The notes under the pieces: generated by a model | What the model saw: only the letters and a program-made list of their open reading frames with translations | What the model was told of the DNA's origin: nothing | Database searches by the model: none | Translations under genes and position numbers: made by a program | Source of the DNA: Actinoplanes lobatus | GTDB taxonomy: Bacteria > Actinomycetota > Actinomycetes > Mycobacteriales > Micromonosporaceae | DNA: 64,000 nucleotides | Direction of reading: 5' to 3' | Assembly: GCF_014205215.1 (NCBI RefSeq) | Contig: NZ_JACHNC010000001.1 | Location: forward strand, 5,700,501-5,764,500 | Shown: positions 43,327 through 51,670 of the stretch, one piece after another | Layout: every line of letters starts with the position of its first letter | Position numbering within the stretch: the first letter of the stretch is position 1

Positions 43327-44274
43327 ATGTCCCACCTCAACGCCCACGGGATCACCCACCTGCGGCACGTCGACCTCGCTGTGCCGGACTACGCCACCCA
43401 GCGCACCTTCTACCGGGACACCTGGGGCCTCACCGAGGTCGGCACCGACGGCGACCTGTCCTACCTGGCCGCCGAAGGCTCGCCGGAGCAGTACATCATC
43501 CGGCTGCGCAGGGCGGCCGACAAGCGGCTCGACCTGATCGCGTTCGGCGCGACCGACCCGGCCGCCGTCGACGCGCTCGCCGCCAACCTCGCCGCGCAGG
43601 GCGTCCAGCTGGTCAGCCAGCCGGGCAAGCTCCAGACGGCCGGCGGCGGGTACGGCTTCCGCTTCTTCGACGTCGACGGCCGTACCATCGAGATCTCCTC
43701 CGACGTCGAGACCCGGCAGCACCGGGCCATCGAGGAGGGTGAGGCCATCCCGGTCCGTATCTCGCACGCCGTGATGAACTCCAACGACCCCACCCGCACC
43801 AAGGACTGGTACGGGAAGTACCTCGGCTTCCAGCTGTCCGACACGCTGTGGAGCGCCCACATGGGCGAGATGATGCACTTCATGCGGTGCAACGACTGGC
43901 ACCACAGCCTCGCCATCGCCCGCGGCCCGCACACCTCCGTGCACCACGTGTCGTTCGAGATGCGCGGCATCGACGAGTACATGCGCGGCACCGGCCGGGT
44001 CATGCGTGCCGGCGTCAAGAAGATCTGGGGACCGGGCCGGCACCTGGCCGGCAACAACACGTTCACCTACTTCCTCGACCCCAGCGGCAACACGATGGAG
44101 TACACCACCGAGCTGGAGCGCCTCGAAACCGACCAGTGGCACCCGACGCTCTACGACATCGCCGACCCCAACACCCAGGACCAATGGGGTACGGCGGACC
44201 CGATGAGCGAGATCATCGCCAAGGACTCCTTCAACGCCCCCGACCGTGGCGTCTTCGTCGCCCCGCCCGTTTAA
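43327..44274 (+). CDS. Type I extradiol ring-cleavage dioxygenase
   Basis: A 315-residue two-module VOC-fold dioxygenase of the catechol-2,3-dioxygenase/HPCD type. The second module carries the Fe(II)/Mn(II) ligands: His147 (RISHAVM), His207 (SVHHVSFEM) and Glu258 (NTMEYTTE). The conserved YFLDPSGN stretch precedes the Glu. It cleaves a catecholic ring next to the two hydroxyls. AAAGGAAAGG precedes the ATG. The nearby FAH enzyme, hydrolase and aldehyde dehydrogenase could process the ring-opened product. Confidence 0.9.
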   Translation: MSHLNAHGITHLRHVDLAVPDYATQRTFYRDTWGLTEVGTDGDLSYLAAEGSPEQYIIRLRRAADKRLDLIAFGATDPAAVDALAANLAAQGVQLVSQPGKLQTAGGGYGFRFFDVDGRTIEISSDVETRQHRAIEEGEAIPVRISHAVMNSNDPTRTKDWYGKYLGFQLSDTLWSAHMGEMMHFMRCNDWHHSLAIARGPHTSVHHVSFEMRGIDEYMRGTGRVMRAGVKKIWGPGRHLAGNNTFTYFLDPSGNTMEYTTELERLETDQWHPTLYDIADPNTQDQWGTADPMSEIIAKDSFNAPDRGVFVAPPV

Positions 44275-44283
44275 GGACCACCC

Positions 44284-45444
44284 ATGTTCGAGTACTTCCC
44301 CGGCAACTACATCTGGAGTTTCGGCGTCACCGCGGCGCTGAACTCCGGCGGTGCGATCGACGAGGTGGACCGGGCCTGCCGGCCGATCCGTGAACTCGCC
44401 CAGCAGGGCTCCGACGTCGGCACCGAGCAGTTCATGCAGTCCTGGCGCAAGGTCGCCGACCAGGTCGAACAGCAGGCCATCGAGGCGGAGAAGGCCGACC
44501 ACCTGCGCACCGCCGGGCAGAAGTACCTGCGGGCCGGCGGCTACCTGTGCCAGGCCGAGCGGATGCTGTCCAACTCGTCGCCGCTGCGCATCCCCACCTA
44601 CCGGCACCTGCTCGACGTGATGGAGAAGTCGTTCGAACTGATCGACCCGGCGACCACCCGGGTGGAGGTGCCGTTCGAGGGGACGACCCTGCCGGCGTAT
44701 TTCACCAACGCCTCCACCGATGGTTCGCCGCGGCCGACGATCATCATGTGGAACGGCTTGGACTCCACCAAGGAGCACATGTACACGTCGGGCTGGCCGG
44801 CCGAGATGGCCGCCCGCGGATTCTCGGTGCTCCAGGTCGACTGCCCCGGCTCCGGAGAGGCGCTGCGGTTGCAGGGCCTTACCTCCCGGGTGGAAACCGA
44901 GGACTGGGCGCGGGCGTGCGTCGACTATCTGTCGGCGAGAGAAGATGTCCGAAGTGACCGGATCGGCCTGGTCGGCTGGTCGCTCGGCGGCTACTACGTG
45001 CCCCGGGCCGCCGCGTTCGAGAAACGGCTCGCCTTCGCCGTCGCGTGGGGCGCCAACCACAACTGGGGCGAGGTGCAGAAGAAGCGCCTCGAACGCGAGG
45101 GCGAGAACCCGGTCCCGCACTACTGGGAGCACGTCCTCTGGGTGTGGGGCGAGACCGACCTGGACACGTTCATCGCCAAGGCCGAGCGGATCCACCTCAA
45201 CGGCGTCGTCGAACACATCACCTGCCCGTTCCTGATCACCCACGGCACCAACGACCGGCAGATCGACGTGGCCTACGCGCACCAGTCGTTCGACCAGGCC
45301 GTCAACGCACCGAAGAAGGACCTGCGGCTGTTCACGCCGGAGGAGGGCGGCACCGAGCACATCGGCCTCGACCACCTGCCGCACGTCGGCGCCTACACCG
45401 CCGACTGGATCGAGGACACCCTGCGCGAACTGAACGCCGCATGA
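44284..45444 (+). CDS. Alpha/beta hydrolase, C-C bond cleaving type
   Basis: A 386-residue alpha/beta hydrolase with a long helical N-terminal region (residues ~1-125) before the catalytic domain, the layout of the FrsA/Ayg1/2,6-dihydroxypseudooxynicotine hydrolase group. The nucleophile is Ser233 in GWSLGGYY; the acid is probably the Asp in THGTNDRQID, and the His lies in the C-terminal TEHIGLDHLP region. Members cleave C-C bonds next to a ketone on an aromatic or polyketide side chain. It is coupled to the GH1 gene by an ATGA overlap. It might remove an acyl side chain or hydrolyse the meta-cleavage product. Confidence 0.83.
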   Translation: MFEYFPGNYIWSFGVTAALNSGGAIDEVDRACRPIRELAQQGSDVGTEQFMQSWRKVADQVEQQAIEAEKADHLRTAGQKYLRAGGYLCQAERMLSNSSPLRIPTYRHLLDVMEKSFELIDPATTRVEVPFEGTTLPAYFTNASTDGSPRPTIIMWNGLDSTKEHMYTSGWPAEMAARGFSVLQVDCPGSGEALRLQGLTSRVETEDWARACVDYLSAREDVRSDRIGLVGWSLGGYYVPRAAAFEKRLAFAVAWGANHNWGEVQKKRLEREGENPVPHYWEHVLWVWGETDLDTFIAKAERIHLNGVVEHITCPFLITHGTNDRQIDVAYAHQSFDQAVNAPKKDLRLFTPEEGGTEHIGLDHLPHVGAYTADWIEDTLRELNAA

Positions 45445-46703
45445 CCGGGTTCCTGTGGGGTGTGGCGGGCGCCGGCCACCAGACCGAGGGCCACAACGAC
45501 CGCAGCGACACCTGGTTCCTGGAGAACGTCACCCCGACCGTCTTCCGCGAGCCGTCCGGCCCGGCCACCGACAGCTGGGCGCGGTGGCGTGTGGACATCG
45601 GCCTCGCCTCCGGCCTCGGCCTCAACGCCTACCGCTTCTCGGTGGAATGGGCACGGATAGAGCCTTCCGAGGGTACGTACGACGAAGCTGCCCTCGATCA
45701 CTACGAGGCGATCGTCGACCACTGCCTTTCCCTCGGGCTCGCACCGGTCGTGACGTTCAACCACTTCACCTCGCCACACTGGTTCGCGGCCGCCGGCGGA
45801 TGGCTGAACCCGGACGCTCCACGGCTGTTCGCCCGCTACTGCGACGCGGTGACGGCCCGGTTCGGGGACCGGATCGCGATCGCGGTCACCATGAACGAGC
45901 CCAACCTCGCCCGGCTGCTCAGCTGGATGGAGCTGCCGTCGTTCGTACGCGAGCTGGAACGCAAGACGCTCGAAGCCGCGACCGCGGCAGCCGGGGTGAC
46001 CAGATATCGCGTCGCGAACGTGATGCTGCCGGAGGAGATGGACGCCCTCGCCGACGGCATGGAGGCCGGCCACCGGGCCGCGCGGGCCGCCATCAAGGCC
46101 CGCCGCCCGGATCTGCCGGTGGGCCTGTCCCTGGCGGTGGCCGACGACGTCGTCGACGGCGACGACCCATCAGTGCGTGACCGCAAAAGATCAGAGGTGT
46201 ACGAACGCTGGCTGCACCTGGCGCGCGACGACGACTTCGTCGGCGTGCAGAACTACGAACGACTGCACTACGACGGTAACGGCGCCGTTCCGGTCCCGGC
46301 GGAGGCCCCGCGTAACCAGATGGGCAGCGCCGTCGACCCGGAGTCGCTCGGCGGCGCGGTCCGCTACGTGCACGCCGAGACCGGTGTCCCGGTGCTGGTC
46401 ACCGAACACGGCATGGCCACCGCCGACGACACCCTACGGGCCGCGTTCCTGGAACCGTCGCTGGCCGGGCTGCACGCGGCCATCGGCGACGGGGTACCGG
46501 TGCTCGGCTACCTCCACTGGACGCTGCTCGACAACTTCGAGTGGATCTTCGGGTACGGGCACCGGCTCGGACTGTTCGAGGTGGACCGGGACACGTTCGC
46601 CCGTACCCCGAAAATCAGTGCCGGGGTCTACGCCGACCTGGTCGCCGCCTACCGCAAGCGGGTCGTGGACGGCCTCCCCGTGACGCTGAATGAGACGGCA
46701 TAG
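45441..46703 (+). CDS. Family 1 glycoside hydrolase (beta-glycosidase)
   Basis: A 420-residue GH1 TIM-barrel enzyme acting by double displacement on beta-glucosides or similar. It has the N-terminal FLWGVAGAGHQTEG, acid/base Glu in VTMNEPN and nucleophile Glu in VTEHGMA, where the usual TENG reads TEHG. It also has HWTLLDNFEWIFGYGHRLGLF near the C-terminus. It is shorter than the usual 440-480 residues. No signal peptide is seen, so it is cytoplasmic, consistent with import of an intact glycoside by the divergent ABC transporter. It is last in the ring-cleavage operon. Confidence 0.88.
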   Translation: MTGFLWGVAGAGHQTEGHNDRSDTWFLENVTPTVFREPSGPATDSWARWRVDIGLASGLGLNAYRFSVEWARIEPSEGTYDEAALDHYEAIVDHCLSLGLAPVVTFNHFTSPHWFAAAGGWLNPDAPRLFARYCDAVTARFGDRIAIAVTMNEPNLARLLSWMELPSFVRELERKTLEAATAAAGVTRYRVANVMLPEEMDALADGMEAGHRAARAAIKARRPDLPVGLSLAVADDVVDGDDPSVRDRKRSEVYERWLHLARDDDFVGVQNYERLHYDGNGAVPVPAEAPRNQMGSAVDPESLGGAVRYVHAETGVPVLVTEHGMATADDTLRAAFLEPSLAGLHAAIGDGVPVLGYLHWTLLDNFEWIFGYGHRLGLFEVDRDTFARTPKISAGVYADLVAAYRKRVVDGLPVTLNETA

Positions 46704-46706
46704 GGT
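46701..46706 (+). promoter_or_regulatory. -10 hexamer for leaderless DUF4259 gene
   Basis: TAGGGT, six bases, then ATG at 46713. It overlaps the end of the GH1 gene. Confidence 0.5.
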
Positions 46707-46712
46707 ACTGCG

Positions 46713-47081
46713 ATGGGTACCTGGGGAGCCGGAAACTTCGACAGCGACACGGCTGCGGACCATCTTTCGATCCTGACCGAGCGGCTGGTGAGCGAGGTCG
46801 AGGAGGCCATGTCCGGCGATCCGGTCGAGTTGGAGCCCGACGAGTACTGGGGTGTCGCCGTTCCCTGCAATCTCGAGATCCTGCACGTGCTGGCGAGCCG
46901 GCGCTGGGTCGGCGTCGTGCTGCCCGAGGCCGCGACAGTCGAGGCGTGGAAGGCGACCTACCTGGCCGTTTGGGATGCGACCATCGACGGGTTGGAGCCG
47001 GCCCCCGAGCACCGGACGCAGCGACGAGCGGCACTGGAACGCACCTTCGACCAACTCGTCGAGGCGATCCGCATCAGCTGA
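46713..47081 (+). CDS. DUF4259-family protein
   Basis: A 122-residue cytoplasmic protein of unknown function. The family opening MGTWGAGNFDSDTAADHL is unmistakable; a helical C-terminus (TQRRAALERTFDQLVEAI) follows. Members are common single genes in actinobacteria and have been noted near toxin/immunity loci, but nothing of that kind is next to it here. It starts ten bases after the GH1 stop, but the leaderless-type hexamer suggests separate transcription. Confidence 0.82.
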   Translation: MGTWGAGNFDSDTAADHLSILTERLVSEVEEAMSGDPVELEPDEYWGVAVPCNLEILHVLASRRWVGVVLPEAATVEAWKATYLAVWDATIDGLEPAPEHRTQRRAALERTFDQLVEAIRIS

Positions 47082-47088
47082 CTCCGCA

Positions 47089-47130
47089 CACGTCCGGGTG
47101 GGCCGGTTTCCTTGCGTCCGCCCGGACGTG
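47089..47130. terminator. Bidirectional terminator between convergent genes
   Basis: CACGTCCGGG / CCCGGACGTG perfect 10-bp stem in the 67-bp gap between the DUF4259 gene and the secreted-protein gene. Confidence 0.6.
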
Positions 47131-47148
47131 CTCGCAGTGTGGCTGATG

Positions 47149-47745
47149 TCAAAGGCTGATCGATGCGGCCCAGTCGACGTTTGAAGTGTGGCCCAGGGTG
47201 GCGTACCAGTTGTTGGGAGCCGGGTGCAGCTGAAGGTAGGGCAGGTCCGGGACCCCGTACGCGTGCAGCACGTCCCACACGGTGTCGGCGCAGTTGTTGC
47301 CGATGACGTCGTAGCCCCGGCCGGCCGAGGCTGCCGCGATCACATCGGCGGGGCCGGTGTCGAAGGTCGCCCGGGAGCCCGTGATCGCCTTGTAGGCGTT
47401 GTAGCCGCGAGACCTCATCGCGGCCAGCATCTCTGACTCGGTGCCGCTTCCGCGCCAGAAGCCGTTGTCGACGCCCTTGTCGATGTGGGCCTTGCCGGTG
47501 GGGTTCTCCACCGAGCCGAAGGCGTAGCCGCCGTCGCAGGTGAGCCGGTAGCCCCAGCCCACATGTCCGAGGCCGTTCGCCCCGGCGGTCCGGACGAACA
47601 CGTAGGCGCCCTTGGCGGGGCCGCATTGCAGGGTGGCCGCGCTCGCGAATGCCGTCAGCGGCCCGATCGACGCCGCGAGGAGTGCCACCGTCAATGCGCA
47701 GAAAACCAGAAACCGGGGGCGTCGGACGGCGCTTGCCATGGACAT
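47149..47745 (-). CDS. Secreted protein with possible permuted NlpC/P60 fold
   Basis: A 198-residue protein with a clear Sec signal peptide (basic start, hydrophobic core, AFASA-A cleavage near residue 36). The mature part has GLGHVGWGYRL early and NNCADTVWDVLHAYGV late. A His early and an N-C pair late is the order seen in circularly permuted papain-like (NlpC/P60, LRAT-type) proteins, so a wall amidase/peptidase or related role is possible but unproven. The ATG at 47745 has AGGGAG upstream. A near-perfect TGTGTG/CACACA repeat lies in its promoter region. Confidence 0.65.
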   Translation of the reverse strand: MSMASAVRRPRFLVFCALTVALLAASIGPLTAFASAATLQCGPAKGAYVFVRTAGANGLGHVGWGYRLTCDGGYAFGSVENPTGKAHIDKGVDNGFWRGSGTESEMLAAMRSRGYNAYKAITGSRATFDTGPADVIAAASAGRGYDVIGNNCADTVWDVLHAYGVPDLPYLQLHPAPNNWYATLGHTSNVDWAASISL

Positions 47746-47785
47746 GGGTGACTCCCTGTATCACCGCGCCCGGAGGCGGGGACGA

Positions 47786-47803
47786 TGTGTGAACGTGCAC
47801 ACA
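47786..47803. promoter_or_regulatory. Inverted repeat upstream of secreted-protein gene
   Basis: TGTGTG-(AACGTG)-CACACA, perfect 6-bp arms, 41 bases before the secreted-protein start. Half-site form and spacing resemble CRP/FNR-family sites (inference). Confidence 0.4.
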
Positions 47804-47870
47804 TTATGATCACCGTTGATCTCCGTCAAGAGCGACGGGCCTGATGACTTGGCCGCCGAACCACATGGCC

Positions 47871-47876
47871 GATACT
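47871..47876 (+). promoter_or_regulatory. Possible -10 for leaderless small membrane protein
   Basis: GATACT, six bases, then GTG at 47883. Confidence 0.35.
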
Positions 47877-47882
47877 GCAGAC

Positions 47883-48161
47883 GTGACCTCGATCGACGAC
47901 GACTCTCCCAAGCCGCCGGACACCCAGGCGAAGGCCGGGCCGGATCCGGCCGACCGCAAGGCGCTGAACAGCCGTTGGGTCTTCACCCTGGCCGGCCTGA
48001 TCGCCGGCGCCTATTTCATGGTCAACGGAGCGATGATGCTCCGGGAGAAGCACGGTGACGGCGTGTTCGCCCTGATCATCGCTGGGACCGTGGTGGTCGT
48101 CGGGGTGATCGGCGGCGTGATGCTCAAGTCGTACCTGACGGAACGAGCAGCCCGGAAGTAG
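47883..48161 (+). CDS. Small two-helix membrane protein
   Basis: A 92-residue protein (if started at GTG 47883) with an acidic, proline-containing N-terminus and two hydrophobic helices (VFTLAGLIAGAYFMVNGA and FALIIAGTVVVVGVIGGVML), ending in a short basic tail. I do not recognise the family. Starts at 47844 or 47865 would add up to 13 residues; GTG is favoured because a -10-like hexamer sits six bases before it. It is divergent from the secreted-protein gene. Confidence 0.55.
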   Translation: MTSIDDDSPKPPDTQAKAGPDPADRKALNSRWVFTLAGLIAGAYFMVNGAMMLREKHGDGVFALIIAGTVVVVGVIGGVMLKSYLTERAARK

Positions 48162-48222
48162 TTTGGTGGCTCTACTCCGCCTCGGCCGGCGCCCCGGTCG
48201 CGTGGTTACGCACCTCGACAGA

Positions 48223-48260
48223 GCTGACCGCCCTGGGCTCGAGGCCCAGGGGCGGTCAGC
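48223..48260. terminator. Strong bidirectional hairpin
   Basis: GCTGACCGCCCTGGGC and GGCCCAGGGGCGGTCAGC pair over almost their full length with a one-base bulge and a TCGA loop, between the small membrane protein gene and the convergent MFS gene. Confidence 0.75.
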
Positions 48261-48275
48261 GTGCCCGAGCCGAAA

Positions 48276-49610
48276 TCACGCGGTGTCCCCGTCCTTCGTG
48301 TCGGTGGCTGTCGCGGGTTCGAGTCGGCGGATGCTGGACGGGTAGGCCTGGCGTCCGGCGATCAGCAGGATGACGGCGCCGACCGCTGCGAGTGGGACGT
48401 ATCGCATGGCGGTTTCCAGGCCGAGCCGGTCGGCGAGGATACCTGTCACGAGCGACCCGGCGGCCAGGCCGAGTACGTTGTTGAAGAAGGTGAGGGTGCC
48501 GAACGCGGTGGCCCGGATCGATTCGTGGGTCAGCCGCGCGACCATGGCGCCGGTGGGCCCGGTCGTGCCGGCGGCGAAGAAGCAGCCCACCGCGAGCAGC
48601 AGCTTCTGCGGTCCGCCGGGCTGCATCGCGAAGCCCGCGCCGAGGAAGGCCAGGGTCAGGGCGGCGAAGACGATGGCGGTGGTCCATTTGCCGATCGGCC
48701 GGGTCTGCCCGACGCGGTCGGTGATCAGGCCGCAGACGACCATGCCGGCGCCAATGATCAGGATGTACAGGGCGGCGACCTTGGCGGCCCGGTCGGGGGC
48801 CAGGTCGTAGGCCCGGTTGAAGTAGCTGGGCAGCCAGGCGAACAGTGAGCCGGTGATGAACAGTTGCAGTCCGCCGCCGAGGTAGGCGAGGACCACCGCG
48901 GGAGTGGAGAAGAGGGTGGTCAGCTTGGCGCGTTGCTGTCCGGCCGCCAGGGCCGGTCCGGTGGCGGCGTCGTCGGCGATCTGGTGTGCGGCCAGTTTGC
49001 GTTCGTTGATCGTCACCAGGTAGAGGCCGGCGAGGACGAGGCCGAAGATGCCCATGGCGGCGAATGCCCAGCGCCAGCCGAACTGGGCGGCGAGGACGCC
49101 GCCGAGGGCGACGCCGAGCACTGATCCGAAGGAGCCGGCGGCCATGAACGCGCCGGTGAGTGAGGCGCGCCGCTTCGCGGAGAAGACGGCGAGGACGACG
49201 GCGAGGCCGACGCTGCCGTACGCGGCCTCGCCCACGCCGATGAGCAGGCGGGCGGCGAGCAGGTGCCCGTATCCGGCGGCGAGGGCGCAGCCGAGGGTGG
49301 CGAGGCTCCAGACGACGGCCATGACGACGATCGACCGCACCCGTCCCCATCGGTCGCCGACCAGTGACAGCGGGACCGCGAGAACGCCGACGGTGAGGGC
49401 GACGACGCTGGTCAGGCTGCCCAGCTGGGTGTCGGTGAGCCCCCACTCGTCTTTGAGGAACGGGAACACCGCCGACAGGACCTGCCGGGACATGTAGTCC
49501 GACAGCAGCAGCCCGAAGGTGAGCGCGAAGACGACCCACGGGAAGACCCGGGAGACCCGGGACAGGGGGGAGGCCGGGGTCGCGACGCCCACACTCACTG
49601 GCAAGGACAT
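48276..49610 (-). CDS. MFS transporter of the second catabolic operon
   Basis: A 444-residue 12-helix major-facilitator protein resembling anion:cation/aromatic-acid symporters and Spns-like members (SDYMSRQVLSAVFPFLKDEW, then SLVGDRWGRVRSI and LIGVGEAAYGSV). It is the last gene of a leftward operon with BKACE, TauD/TfdA, quinone oxidoreductase and Baeyer-Villiger genes, so uptake of their organic-acid or ketone substrate is the likely role. TTGGAG is upstream of the ATG. Confidence 0.83.
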   Translation of the reverse strand: MSLPVSVGVATPASPLSRVSRVFPWVVFALTFGLLLSDYMSRQVLSAVFPFLKDEWGLTDTQLGSLTSVVALTVGVLAVPLSLVGDRWGRVRSIVVMAVVWSLATLGCALAAGYGHLLAARLLIGVGEAAYGSVGLAVVLAVFSAKRRASLTGAFMAAGSFGSVLGVALGGVLAAQFGWRWAFAAMGIFGLVLAGLYLVTINERKLAAHQIADDAATGPALAAGQQRAKLTTLFSTPAVVLAYLGGGLQLFITGSLFAWLPSYFNRAYDLAPDRAAKVAALYILIIGAGMVVCGLITDRVGQTRPIGKWTTAIVFAALTLAFLGAGFAMQPGGPQKLLLAVGCFFAAGTTGPTGAMVARLTHESIRATAFGTLTFFNNVLGLAAGSLVTGILADRLGLETAMRYVPLAAVGAVILLIAGRQAYPSSIRRLEPATATDTKDGDTA

Positions 49611-49671
49611 GATCGCTCCAAGAATGAGCCGGGAGGGGAAGGTACTACATGAGTGAGCGGAAAAGCAGGGC

Positions 49672-50724
49672 TCAGGCGTGGAAGGTGAAGCCGACCTGGC
49701 CGGGTTTGCGGTTGGGGGCGTAGCCGAGCTTGGCGAGGGCTTCGTCGGCGCTGTCCCAGTACTCGCCGATCTTGTAGATGTCGCGGGCTTCCTTGCCGTC
49801 GGCGATCTTGCGGCCGAGTTCGCCGGCGATCCGGACCAGCTGTTCGACCTGCCGGACGGAGGTCATCTTCTCGCCCTTGGCGTACCAGAGGTTGTCCTCG
49901 TTGCCGCAGCGGGTGTGCAGGCCCATGGCGATGCCCATGGTGTTGATCGGCAGCACCGCACGCATGATCGATTCCATGGTCAGCGACGCGCCGTCTGGCA
50001 CCCGGCGGATGAAGTCCATCATCGTGTACGGGTTCGGGCCGTCGAAGCCGCCACCGATCGCCACCCAGCTGATGTTGAGCGGACCGGTGTAGACACCCCG
50101 GCGGACCAGCCGCTCGACGGTCTCCAACTGCGCGCTGTGGGCGAGCTGGAAATGCGGCTGAATACCCGCCGCACGCAGCCGCTTGAGGTGTTCCTCGACC
50201 CACGCCGGCTCGGCCGGGACGACCATGTTACGGAACGCCTCGTGCAGGGCGGGTCGTTCGAAGGAGGTGCCGGCGATGTCGTCGGCGGTCATCAACTCCA
50301 CGATGTTCATCTGGCTGGTGTTGATGGCGATGGTGACCTGGTCGGGTGCCGGGTCGAGGGTGGTCAGCAGGTGCCGGGCCTCGTCCTCGAGCCACTTGGC
50401 GGCTTCACCGTCGTTCTCCGGGGTGAACGAGATCGAGCCGCCGATCTGCAAAATCATGTCGGGTACGGCGTCGCGCAGCCGGCCGAGCAACTCGTTGAAC
50501 ATCGACATCCGCTTCGAGCCCTTGCCGTTGAGCTCACGCACATGGATGTGCAGGACGGTGGCGCCGGCGTTGTAGCAGTCGACCGCGGCCTGAACCTGCT
50601 GGTCCATGGTGACCGGAATGTCCTCGGGGAAGTCACCCGGCTCCCACTCCGGCCCGTAGGGAGCGGCGGTGATGACCAGCTTCTCCTGGTTCTCCGGCCA
50701 CAACGAATCGTCAAGGAAGTGCAT
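49672..50724 (-). CDS. BKACE-family beta-keto acid cleavage enzyme
   Basis: A 350-residue TIM-barrel protein of the former DUF849 family. Known members condense a beta-keto acid with acetyl-CoA and split it to a CoA ester plus acetoacetate, using a zinc ion. It has an HIHVRELNGKGS stretch near residue 59, LQIGGS, the metal-region FQLAHSAQLE and GLHTRCGNEDN. AAGGAG precedes the ATG at 50724. The chain is longer than many members and the CoA-binding preference cannot be read. It suggests that the operon's ketone is finally degraded as a beta-keto acid. Confidence 0.87.
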   Translation of the reverse strand: MHFLDDSLWPENQEKLVITAAPYGPEWEPGDFPEDIPVTMDQQVQAAVDCYNAGATVLHIHVRELNGKGSKRMSMFNELLGRLRDAVPDMILQIGGSISFTPENDGEAAKWLEDEARHLLTTLDPAPDQVTIAINTSQMNIVELMTADDIAGTSFERPALHEAFRNMVVPAEPAWVEEHLKRLRAAGIQPHFQLAHSAQLETVERLVRRGVYTGPLNISWVAIGGGFDGPNPYTMMDFIRRVPDGASLTMESIMRAVLPINTMGIAMGLHTRCGNEDNLWYAKGEKMTSVRQVEQLVRIAGELGRKIADGKEARDIYKIGEYWDSADEALAKLGYAPNRKPGQVGFTFHA

Positions 50725-50740
50725 GGGGTCTCCTTGGGGA

Positions 50741-51643
50741 TCAGAACGTTTTGTCGCCGATGACGCCGGCGCGTTCCATCTTGCGGACGGCGGGCCAGTA
50801 GTCCTGTACGGCGTAGTGCTGGGTGCTGCGGTTGTCCCAGATCGCGAAGCTGTTGCGCGTCCACCGCCAGCGCACCTGGTACTCCGGAATGGCGGCCTGG
50901 CGGATCAGATAGTTGAGCAGTTCGCTGCCGCCGGGGGTGTAGTCGAACCCGAATCGCACGTTCGCCGGCGTGTGGAAGTTGGTGAAATGCGTGGTGAACG
51001 CGTTGACGAACAGCACCTTCTCCCCGGTCTCCGGGTGCGTGCGGACCACCGGGTGTTCGGCGTCGGGGAACCGTTGGTGCAGGGCGAGGCGCTGCTCGAT
51101 CGGCATGTTCGCCCCGAAGGACGCCTCGATGCTGTGCCGGGCCCGCAACCCCTCGATCCGGGTTTTCACCTCGTCGGGCAGCCGCCGATAGGCCTCGGCC
51201 ATGTTCACCCAGATCGTGTCACCACCGACCGGCGGGCCTTCGACCATCCGCAGCACACAACCCAGCGGCGGGGCTTCCCGCCAGGTCGCGTCGCAGTGGT
51301 AGGCGTTCTCGTAGTGTTCGGCCGGGCTGTCCAGGTCCTTGTAGATACGCACCAGACCGGGATGGTCCGGGTCGCTGCCGGCCACCGGATGGTCCTCCAG
51401 GGGCCCGAACCGTTCCGCCAAAGCCACATGCTCGGCCCGGCTGATGTCCTGATCCCGGACGAACAACACCTTGTATCGCAGCAGCAGCGACCGGAGCTCG
51501 GCGAACAGGTCGCTGTTCCGCGAGACCTCGCCCAGGTCCACGCCGCGCAGCTCAGCGCCGATGTGCACCGTCAACGGATGCACCTCGAACGGGCTCGCGG
51601 GAGCCGTGACCGGCTCGGTGGCTGGGTCGATGGTGTCCTGCAT
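50741..51643 (-). CDS. TauD/TfdA-family Fe(II)/2-oxoglutarate dioxygenase
   Basis: A 300-residue non-heme iron oxygenase of the taurine / 2,4-D dioxygenase clan. The HxD pair is in AYHCDATWREAPP and the distal His in DNRSTQHYAVQDY, followed by the conserved Arg region RKMERAG. Family members hydroxylate a carbon next to a sulfonate, ether or other group, releasing an aldehyde or ketone. It lies 16 bp from the BKACE gene in the same operon, with GGAGGAA before the ATG. The substrate is unknown. Confidence 0.88.
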   Translation of the reverse strand: MQDTIDPATEPVTAPASPFEVHPLTVHIGAELRGVDLGEVSRNSDLFAELRSLLLRYKVLFVRDQDISRAEHVALAERFGPLEDHPVAGSDPDHPGLVRIYKDLDSPAEHYENAYHCDATWREAPPLGCVLRMVEGPPVGGDTIWVNMAEAYRRLPDEVKTRIEGLRARHSIEASFGANMPIEQRLALHQRFPDAEHPVVRTHPETGEKVLFVNAFTTHFTNFHTPANVRFGFDYTPGGSELLNYLIRQAAIPEYQVRWRWTRNSFAIWDNRSTQHYAVQDYWPAVRKMERAGVIGDKTF

Positions 51644-51670
51644 GGGGTTCCTCCGGTGGGTAGGGGAAGG

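Noticed and set aside
35231..46703. A nicotine-degradation cluster (6-hydroxynicotine oxidase, dihydroxypyridine hydroxylase, pseudooxynicotine hydrolase and Sad-like proteins all have relatives here)
   Set aside because: The extradiol dioxygenase, FAH enzyme, GH1 glycosidase and CUT2 sugar-type importer do not belong to that pathway. Family resemblance of four enzymes is not enough to name the substrate.
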